Positions 7,190 to 12,534 of a stretch of DNA of 12,534 bases are shown one piece after another; the first letter of the stretch is position 1, and each line of letters starts with the position of its first letter. Below the pieces are notes generated by a model that saw only the letters and a program-made list of their open reading frames with translations, was not told where the DNA came from and did not search any database. The translations under genes were made by a program, and so were the position numbers. This stretch comes from JBLFWJ01 sp047611425 (GTDB lineage: Bacteria; Bacteroidota; Bacteroidia; UBA10329). The stretch spans positions 1-12,534 of the forward strand of contig JBLFWJ010000097.1 of NCBI GenBank assembly GCA_047611425.1. Reading direction: 5' to 3'.

Positions 7190-8646
7190 AACTGCTGAAA
7201 GACATATTGTACAAGGCTGGGCTTGAGCAGGTGGTCGGTTCCACGAATATGGCGGTAGCCAATATCACGACCGATTCCCGTGAAGCGAAAAAAGACACCC
7301 TTTTCGTTGCAATCCGAGGAACCCTTGCTGATGGGCATGACCACATCCAACAAGCAGTAGAAGCAGGCTGCGTGGCAATTGTCTGCGAAGAAATTCCAAC
7401 GGAACATATTGCCGGAGTTAGCTACATCCAAGTAGGAAATAGTCGAAAAGCCGTTGGCCATATCGCAGCCAACTTCTTTGATGACCCTTCAAAGGATCTG
7501 ACAGTCATCGGTATTACTGGAACGAATGGCAAAACGACCATTGCCACTACTCTGCATCGACTCTTCACCCAACTGGGTTATAAAGTTGGATTGCTGAGCA
7601 CTGTAAAGAATTTGATCGGTGACCGAGTACTTGAAGCCACCCACACAACCCCTGACCCGATCTCTTTGAATCGCCTTTTAAGACAAATGGCTGATGAGGG
7701 ATGCACTCAGGTTTTCATGGAAGTGAGTTCGCACGCTTTACATCAGCATCGCGTAGCTGGATTGAATTTCAAGGGCGCTGCTTTCACCAATATTACCCAC
7801 GATCATCTAGATTATCACGGGACTTTCAAGGAGTACATCGCGGCCAAGAAGATGTTATTTGACGGCCTCACCAGAGGATCATTTGCCATAATTAATGTAG
7901 ATGATCGCAATGGCGACATCATGGTTCAGAATACTCGAGCCAGCGTTATTACGTACGGCCTTCTGAGCATGGCAGACCACATGTGCAAGGTTCTAGAAAA
8001 CAGCTTTACTGGTCTCCTATTAAATATTGACGGCCGAGAAGTCAACACCAAATTAATCGGTGGTTTCAACGCTTACAACATTCTATGTGCATACTCAATC
8101 GCAATTGCACTTGGAGAAGACAAGCTTCAGGTTCTAACAATCCTCAGCAACCTTGATCCGGTTGAAGGTCGTTTTGAGTTCACCAGAACTCAGAATGGAA
8201 TCATTGGAATTGTGGATTACGCCCACACTCCGGACGCACTAAAGAATGTATTGAAGACGATCGGAAACATCCGAACCAACAACGAGACCTTGATCACATT
8301 GGTTGGTTGCGGTGGAGACCGAGACACCGCAAAGCGGCCAGAGATGGCACGAATTGCTGGCGAAATGAGTGATAAAGTGATCCTCACTTCTGACAATCCT
8401 CGGTCTGAGAATCCGGAAGAAATCATCAAGGAAATGAAGGCTGGACTTGATCCAGTTCTGAACCGAAAAACTGTAGCTATTACTGACCGCGCTGAGGCAA
8501 TCAGAACTGCCTGCATGCTTGCCAAGCCAGGCGACATCATTCTTGTAGCTGGAAAAGGACACGAGAAATATCAGGAGATAAAAGGGGAGAAATTCCCTTT
8601 CGATGATCTCGAAAAGTTGAACACTAACCTCAACCAGATCTGCTGA
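7186..8646 (+). CDS. murE: UDP-MurNAc-L-Ala-D-Glu:meso-diaminopimelate ligase MurE
   Basis: MurE adds the third amino acid of the stem peptide in the cytoplasm, using ATP. The 486-residue protein has the three Mur-ligase domains. The N-terminal UDP-binding region includes TTDSR (28-32). The ATPase domain has the P-loop TGTNGKTT (111-118), the substrate loop HTTPDP (153-158) and the carbamylated-lysine region AAKK (219-222). The C-terminal domain has YAHTPD (345-350), DNPRSENP (403-410) and GKGHE (457-461). DNPR marks enzymes selective for meso-diaminopimelate rather than lysine, so this organism should have a DAP-type Gram-negative wall. The gene overlaps ftsI by 4 bp and is separated from mraY by 1 bp. 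Confidence 0.97.
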   Translation: MKLLKDILYKAGLEQVVGSTNMAVANITTDSREAKKDTLFVAIRGTLADGHDHIQQAVEAGCVAIVCEEIPTEHIAGVSYIQVGNSRKAVGHIAANFFDDPSKDLTVIGITGTNGKTTIATTLHRLFTQLGYKVGLLSTVKNLIGDRVLEATHTTPDPISLNRLLRQMADEGCTQVFMEVSSHALHQHRVAGLNFKGAAFTNITHDHLDYHGTFKEYIAAKKMLFDGLTRGSFAIINVDDRNGDIMVQNTRASVITYGLLSMADHMCKVLENSFTGLLLNIDGREVNTKLIGGFNAYNILCAYSIAIALGEDKLQVLTILSNLDPVEGRFEFTRTQNGIIGIVDYAHTPDALKNVLKTIGNIRTNNETLITLVGCGGDRDTAKRPEMARIAGEMSDKVILTSDNPRSENPEEIIKEMKAGLDPVLNRKTVAITDRAEAIRTACMLAKPGDIILVAGKGHEKYQEIKGEKFPFDDLEKLNTNLNQIC

Positions 8647-8647
8647 T

Positions 8648-9898
8648 ATGCTATACTACTTTTTCGAATATCTGCAAAACGCACACGACTTCCCAGGAGC
8701 TGGTCTATTCCAGTACATCTCCTTCCGAGCGGCAATGAGCGTGATTACCTCACTGATTATTTCAATGGTGATTGGCAAGAAGGTGATCCAATACTTGCAA
8801 TTGAAGCAAGTCGGTGAAATCGTTCGTGATCTTGATTTGGAAGGTCAAATGCAAAAGACTGGAACGCCAACAATGGGTGGTGTAATCATCCTGGCTTCCA
8901 TCCTAATTCCAACATTACTTTTTGCGGAAATCTTGAATGTTTATGTAATCCTAATGATCGTAACCACACTGTGGTTAGGAACAATCGGCTTCATTGACGA
9001 CTACATCAAAGTATTCAAGAAGGACAAAGAAGGCTTAGCTGGAAAATTCAAGATTCTTGGTCAGGTCGGTATTGGAATCATCGTTGGCGCTACACTCTTC
9101 TTCAGTGAAGATGTGGTGATTAAAGAGAGACTAGTACGTGGAGGTGAAATGGTTGAAGTGGTGATTGATGGTCAAATCGTCAAAATGCAGCAGCCACCTA
9201 TTTATGCCGAAGCTGAGCATTCCCTTCTCACGACTATTCCATTTATCAAAAACAATGAATTCGACTATAGCTCACTGCTTTGGTTCTTAGGAGAAACCGC
9301 CAAGAGTTGGAGCTGGTTAATCTTCATTCCAATTGTGATTTTCATCGTTACAGCAGTATCCAACGGAGCAAACCTGACGGATGGCCTAGACGGTTTGGCA
9401 ACAGGCACCTCGGCCATTGCCGGAGTGACATTGGGAATTTTCGCATGGGTTTCTGGTAACATCATTTTCGCTGATTACCTGAATATCATGTACATACCCG
9501 GCTCAGGTGAGTTGGTGATTTTCATTGCGGCATTTGTTGGATCATGTGTTGGGTTCCTTTGGTACAACCAGTACCCAGCTCAGGTTTTCATGGGCGATAC
9601 AGGTAGCCTTGCATTAGGTGGAATTATCGCAGTATTTGCCTTCGCTATCCGTAAGGAATGGTTGATTCCAATTCTCTGTGGAATTTTCTTAGTTGAGAAC
9701 TTATCCGTGGTGATGCAGGTGACCTATTTCAAGTACACCAAGAAGAGGTTTGGGGAAGGAAAGCGTGTCTTTCTGATGGCTCCGCTTCATCATCATTTTC
9801 AGAAGAAAGGAATGCACGAAGCCAAAATCGTTGGACGGTTTTGGATCGTAGCAATAATGCTCGCAGTACTAACCGTGGTAACCCTCAAACTAAGATGA
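8648..9898 (+). CDS. mraY: Phospho-MurNAc-pentapeptide transferase MraY
   Basis: MraY transfers phospho-MurNAc-pentapeptide to undecaprenyl phosphate to form lipid I at the inner membrane. At 416 residues it is longer than the E. coli enzyme (360). Family motifs are present: TPTMGG (73-78), the DD pair at 117-118 followed by YIKVFKK, GANLTDGLDGLATGTS (240-255), FMGDTGS (314-320), and the APLHHHF loop (378-384). The catalytic aspartates (117, 118, 317) and the triple His are all kept. The extra length lies mostly in a hydrophilic stretch at about 155-220 between membrane helices, probably an enlarged periplasmic loop; as I recall, longer MraY proteins of this kind are usual in Bacteroidota. 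The start is 1 bp after the murE stop, and the end overlaps murD as ATGA. Confidence 0.97.
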   Translation: MLYYFFEYLQNAHDFPGAGLFQYISFRAAMSVITSLIISMVIGKKVIQYLQLKQVGEIVRDLDLEGQMQKTGTPTMGGVIILASILIPTLLFAEILNVYVILMIVTTLWLGTIGFIDDYIKVFKKDKEGLAGKFKILGQVGIGIIVGATLFFSEDVVIKERLVRGGEMVEVVIDGQIVKMQQPPIYAEAEHSLLTTIPFIKNNEFDYSSLLWFLGETAKSWSWLIFIPIVIFIVTAVSNGANLTDGLDGLATGTSAIAGVTLGIFAWVSGNIIFADYLNIMYIPGSGELVIFIAAFVGSCVGFLWYNQYPAQVFMGDTGSLALGGIIAVFAFAIRKEWLIPILCGIFLVENLSVVMQVTYFKYTKKRFGEGKRVFLMAPLHHHFQKKGMHEAKIVGRFWIVAIMLAVLTVVTLKLR

Positions 9899-11232
9899 GC
9901 GAAGGACGGTTGGTCATACTTGGTGCAGGCGAAAGCGGAACAGGCGCGGCTCTTTTGGGCAAAGCGAAAGGCTGGGATGTATTCGTTAGTGATGCCGGGG
10001 CGATCAAACCAAAGTATGTCCAGGATCTTGATTCTGCAGGAATCATCTGGGAACAGGGAACACATTCAAGCGAGCAGATCATGTCTGCTGATCTTGTGGT
10101 GAAGAGCCCTGGCATTCCACCAACCGCTCCGATAGTCCAGCAGATCACCGACCTAAAAACCGATGTGATTGATGAGATCGAGTTTGCGCTACGATATACT
10201 AAAGCAACGGTAATTGGCATTACCGGAACAAACGGAAAAACTACCACTACCCTACTCAGTCATCACATTCTAAGTCAAGCTGGACTTGATGTTTGTATGG
10301 CCGGAAATGTAGGAACCAGCTTAGCTCGTCAACTTACCCTTCGAGATTACGAGTACATCGTTTTGGAGCTCAGCAGTTTCCAATTGGATGGGATGTCAAA
10401 GTCCAAGATGGACATCGCCATTCTACTAAACATCACTCCAGATCATCTGGATAGATACGAGAACATGGAGGCGTACACCGCATCCAAATTCCGAATCTCG
10501 AACAACCAAACAAGCACCGACCATTTCATCTACTGCACTGATGACCAGCTCATCGCAGAGGAAATCGAAAATCTTAAACCTACCGCAAACCTCCACCCAA
10601 TCAGCATTGAAAAGGAAGTGGCGAACGGAGCATTTCTATCAGACCAATCCATAAACATCAACATACCTAACCTATCATTTACCATGTCCATTCACGAACT
10701 CGCATTGCAAGGCAGACACAACACCTACAACTCCATGGCTGGAGGTGTGCTTGCCAGATTATTGGAGATAAGGAAAGAATCAATCCGCGAGAGCCTGTCG
10801 GATTTTACGAATGCTGAACACAGACTTGAATCTGTGGGTAAGGTTCACGGCATTGAATTCATCAACGACTCGAAAGCCACAAACATCAATTCTACCTGGT
10901 ACGCGCTAGAATCTACCAACGGCCCAGTCGTTTGGATAGTTGGAGGGGTAGACAAAGGCAACGATTACAACATGGTCATGGAAATGGTAAAGGAAAAAGT
11001 GAAAGCCATCATCTGCCTTGGTAAAGACAACAGCAAAATCATCAAGGCATTTTCTGGTGTTGTTGATACAATCACCGAGGTTGATTCTGCACAAGATGCA
11101 GTAAACACAGCCTACTATTTAGGCAAGCAAGGAGACTCAGTTTTATTGAGCCCGGCATGTGCCAGCTTCGACCTTTTTGAAAGCTACGAGGATCGAGGAC
11201 AACAATTCAAAGCTGCAGTTAGATCACTGTAA
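9895..11232 (+). CDS. murD: UDP-MurNAc-L-alanine:D-glutamate ligase MurD
   Basis: MurD adds D-glutamate to UDP-MurNAc-L-Ala in the cytoplasm. The chosen start is the ATG at 9895, which overlaps the mraY stop as ATGA and gives 445 residues, normal for the family. A TTG at 9841 would add 18 residues inside mraY and is not needed. The N-terminal Rossmann-like domain starts VILGAGESGTG (7-17). The ATPase domain has the P-loop GITGTNGKTT (108-117), LELSSFQL (157-164) and NITPDHLDRY (179-188). The C-terminal domain has HRLE (309-312), NDSKATN (324-330), GGVDKGND (350-357) and SPACASFDLF (419-428). The lysines 327 and 354, in motifs that bind the incoming D-Glu in E. coli MurD, are present, so this copy should be the active enzyme. 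Confidence 0.97.
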   Translation: MSEGRLVILGAGESGTGAALLGKAKGWDVFVSDAGAIKPKYVQDLDSAGIIWEQGTHSSEQIMSADLVVKSPGIPPTAPIVQQITDLKTDVIDEIEFALRYTKATVIGITGTNGKTTTTLLSHHILSQAGLDVCMAGNVGTSLARQLTLRDYEYIVLELSSFQLDGMSKSKMDIAILLNITPDHLDRYENMEAYTASKFRISNNQTSTDHFIYCTDDQLIAEEIENLKPTANLHPISIEKEVANGAFLSDQSININIPNLSFTMSIHELALQGRHNTYNSMAGGVLARLLEIRKESIRESLSDFTNAEHRLESVGKVHGIEFINDSKATNINSTWYALESTNGPVVWIVGGVDKGNDYNMVMEMVKEKVKAIICLGKDNSKIIKAFSGVVDTITEVDSAQDAVNTAYYLGKQGDSVLLSPACASFDLFESYEDRGQQFKAAVRSL

Positions 11233-11399
11233 AGCGAGCGAAGAGCGACCAGTGAAAAGCGAATAGAAGAAAATCAGAAATAAGAAATCTGAAGCACGAA
11301 AAAAGAACCATTAACCCATTTGTCACCCTGAGCGGAGTCGAAGGGCGAAACCAACTAGAAACTATTAACTCGCAACTATTAACCGAATAACCCATCAAG
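11233..11399. other. murD / murD-like spacer with repeat motifs
   Basis: This 167-bp A-rich spacer is the first real gap in the operon. It holds a palindromic REP-like element at about 11322-11347 and a 10-bp direct repeat AACTATTAAC at 11360-11369 and 11374-11383; a related ATTAAC also occurs at about 11310. I see no promoter with both -33 and -7 elements and no terminator with a T run. Confidence 0.6.
11322..11347. repeat. REP-like element GTCACCCTGAG...GTCGAAGGG
   Basis: GTCACCCTGAGCGGAGTCGA followed by AGGGCG is a form of a short interspersed sequence that I recognise as very common between genes in Bacteroidota. CCCT (11326-11329) pairs with AGGG (11342-11345), with GA/TC inside able to extend the stem. 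Within the murD / murD-like spacer it may form an mRNA hairpin. Confidence 0.6.
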
Positions 11400-11957
11400 A
11401 TGAGCAACAAAACTTGGAAAACGACTACCGGAAAGCCTGAAGTTGAAAGCCGTGAACAACAGTTCAACGACCTACTGGCGCTTAGGCAGGAAATCCTTGA
11501 AAGAAGCATATCTGATGTCCCAAGCACCAAGCACCGAATGGAGCATGTTGCCGAGATTGATGGGGTAACCTACATCAACGACTCGCACGCTACCAATGTT
11601 GATTTGACATGGTACTCATTGGAAGGCGTGACTGGCCAAGTTGTATGGATTGTGGGTAGCATGGACACAACCAACGATTACAGCATGCTGAAGGAGCTGG
11701 TAGACGAAAAGGTAAACACCATCATCTGCCTCGGACGAGAAAATCGAAAGGTGTTCAAGGCGTTTATGGGATCTGTAGATGTGATTGTGGCAGCAAGTAC
11801 GGCCGAAGAGGCGGTGAGAGCAGCAAAAACGGTTGCAAAGGAAAGTGACACGGTACTTCTCTCGCCAGCGTGTGCCAGCCACGACCTATTTGAAAGCTAC
11901 AAAGATCGCGGAGACAAATTCATCAAGGCCGTTAAAGATCTGGAGAAGAAAAAATGA
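11400..11957 (+). CDS. Stand-alone MurD C-terminal-domain paralog, probably non-catalytic
   Basis: Residues 25-181 of this 185-residue protein align without a single gap to residues 289-445 of the MurD encoded just upstream; by hand count 83 of 157 positions are identical. The Rossmann-like and ATPase domains, including the P-loop, are wholly absent. The C-terminal landmarks remain (HRME 45-48, INDS 59-62, TWY 70-72, VVWIVG 81-86, SPACAS 155-160, DLFESY 162-167). However, Lys327 of MurD is His63 here, Lys354 is Thr90, and Phe425 is His161. It therefore cannot be a ligase by itself. The first 24 residues are polar and have no match in MurD. The reading frame is intact and conservation sits in folding motifs, which argues against a fresh pseudogene. 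It may bind MurD, a Mur substrate or a division protein; this is inference. It lies between murD and ftsW with repeat-bearing spacers on both sides. Confidence 0.85.
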   Translation: MSNKTWKTTTGKPEVESREQQFNDLLALRQEILERSISDVPSTKHRMEHVAEIDGVTYINDSHATNVDLTWYSLEGVTGQVVWIVGSMDTTNDYSMLKELVDEKVNTIICLGRENRKVFKAFMGSVDVIVAASTAEEAVRAAKTVAKESDTVLLSPACASHDLFESYKDRGDKFIKAVKDLEKKK

Positions 11958-12168
11958 AAAATAAAACACAAATAACCCCCTCCCCCTTTTCAGGGGGAGA
12001 GTTGAGCAACTCCCTTCCTTTTTTCAAGGAGGGGTGGCCGGAGGCCGGGGTGGTTCCTTCAATTCTCGAATCCAAATGTGGGCTGCATAGAGTTTTTCAA
12101 CCGATTGGTCAACCACAAATCAACAGACTGTCCGAAGGACGGGGGATTGAAAAAAGAATTACAAAAAA
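11958..12168. other. murD-like / ftsW spacer made largely of palindromic repeats
   Basis: About 210 bp separate the MurD-like stop from the ftsW start. The left half (11980-12050) is a chain of three hairpins. The right half holds a small GTCC-GAA-GGAC hairpin (12130-12140) and an A-rich stretch just before ftsW. An open frame (11954-12172, 72 codons) crosses the whole spacer, but its translation is low-complexity Pro/Gly/Ser-rich sequence read through the hairpins and resembles no protein I know. I do not call it a gene. Confidence 0.6.
11980..12050. repeat. Bacteroidota-type composite REP element (three hairpins)
   Basis: CTCCCCCT (11980-11987) pairs perfectly with AGGGGGAG (11992-11999) around TTTC. 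CCCTTCCTT (12012-12020) pairs with AAGGAGGGG (12026-12034) with one G-T pair. GGCC (12036-12039) and GGCC (12043-12046) flank GGA. The wording AAGGAGGGGTGGCCGGAGG followed by CCGGGGTGG is one I recall as a dispersed intergenic element in Bacteroidota. The strong hairpins lie inside the transcribed operon and could slow or process the mRNA ahead of ftsW. Confidence 0.75.
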
Positions 12169-12534
12169 GTGAAAGTAATAGGCCAATATCTTAAAGGAGA
12201 TCGGGTGATCTGGGCGGTAGTTTTTCTACTGTCTGTCATCTCTGTATTGGCCGTGTACAGCTCAACCGGAACACTTGCATATAAGTACCAAGGCGGCAAC
12301 ACGCTCTACTATTTCACCAAGCATTTACTCATCGTTGCCATGGGTATCGGCATCATGTATGTCGTGCACAACGTCAAGTACACCTACTTCTCCAAAATAT
12401 CGGTGGCATTAATCGTATTGGCAGCAATACTCCTTCCGCTCACGCTCATATTAGGAACCAGTCGAAACGAAGCAAGTCGATGGTTGACCTTACCAATCAT
12501 CAATCTGTCGTTCCAAACATCTGACCTTGCTAAG
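12169..12534 (+). CDS. ftsW: Septal glycosyltransferase / SEDS protein FtsW (partial, 5' end)
   Basis: This is the first 122 codons of a SEDS-family protein, cut by the window end. FtsW polymerises lipid II into septal glycan strands in the inner membrane with FtsI. The start is GTG at 12169: an in-frame stop lies at 12148-12150 and no ATG lies between. The short cytoplasmic head ends KGDRVIW (9-15), typical of Bacteroidota FtsW. Membrane segments lie at about 13-31, 51-67 and 77-96, and the ASRW (102-105) and SFQTSD (114-119) signature of SEDS proteins follows. Its place after murD favours FtsW over the paralog RodA. The remaining two thirds, with most helices and the catalytic Asp, lie outside the window. 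Confidence 0.93.
   Translation, partial: MKVIGQYLKGDRVIWAVVFLLSVISVLAVYSSTGTLAYKYQGGNTLYYFTKHLLIVAMGIGIMYVVHNVKYTYFSKISVALIVLAAILLPLTLILGTSRNEASRWLTLPIINLSFQTSDLAK

Noticed and set aside
9841..9894. Longer TTG start for murD
   Set aside because: It would add 18 residues inside mraY; the ATG at 9895 makes the usual ATGA coupling and gives the family N-terminus.
11400..11957. Frameshifted or truncated murD pseudogene
   Set aside because: The complete murD lies directly upstream. The short copy has its own ATG, an intact frame and conserved structural motifs, and is too diverged (about half identical) to be an assembly duplicate.

Overview
The window comes from a member of the Bacteroidota, most likely a marine or aquatic Flavobacteriales-type organism. 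Three things point there: a secreted protein with a type IX secretion (T9SS) C-terminal sorting domain, a division/cell-wall (dcw) cluster in the Bacteroidota order (mraZ-rsmH-ftsL-like-ftsI with PASTA-murE-mraY-murD-ftsW), and several intergenic palindromic repeats that I recall as common in Bacteroidota genomes. The species cannot be named from the sequence alone.

Layout. Positions 11-2440 hold three minus-strand genes: a T9SS-exported protein of unknown function, an alpha/beta hydrolase, and the ribosome-assembly GTPase EngB. Positions 2441-3368 form a long divergent intergenic region with three parts. The first is a gap-free array of about nineteen 21-bp units (2538-2936), inside which a 105-bp higher-order unit is duplicated almost perfectly. 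The second is a cluster of small palindromic elements (2974-3176). The third is the mraZ control region, with three TGGNN boxes spaced exactly 10 bp apart (3310-3334). From 3369 to the right edge lies the plus-strand dcw operon, whose last gene, ftsW, is cut by the window end.

How the genes work together. MraZ is the cluster's transcriptional regulator and probably binds its own promoter boxes. RsmH methylates 16S rRNA. The FtsL-like protein, FtsI (septal transpeptidase) and FtsW (septal glycosyltransferase) belong to the septal peptidoglycan machine. MurD, MurE and MraY make the UDP-MurNAc-peptide precursor and lipid I. MurE carries the DNPR motif expected for meso-diaminopimelate. From mraZ to murD every junction is an overlap of 4-20 bp or a 1-bp gap.

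The most unusual point is that this compactness breaks after murD. A 185-residue protein (11400-11957) follows that is a gapless paralog of only the C-terminal part of MurD. It has lost both conserved lysines of that domain and the ATP-binding domain, yet its reading frame is intact. Repeat-bearing spacers flank it on both sides. It looks like a non-catalytic MurD-derived protein kept within the division operon. The 21-bp-period array upstream of mraZ is the other structure that ordinary gene annotation does not explain.
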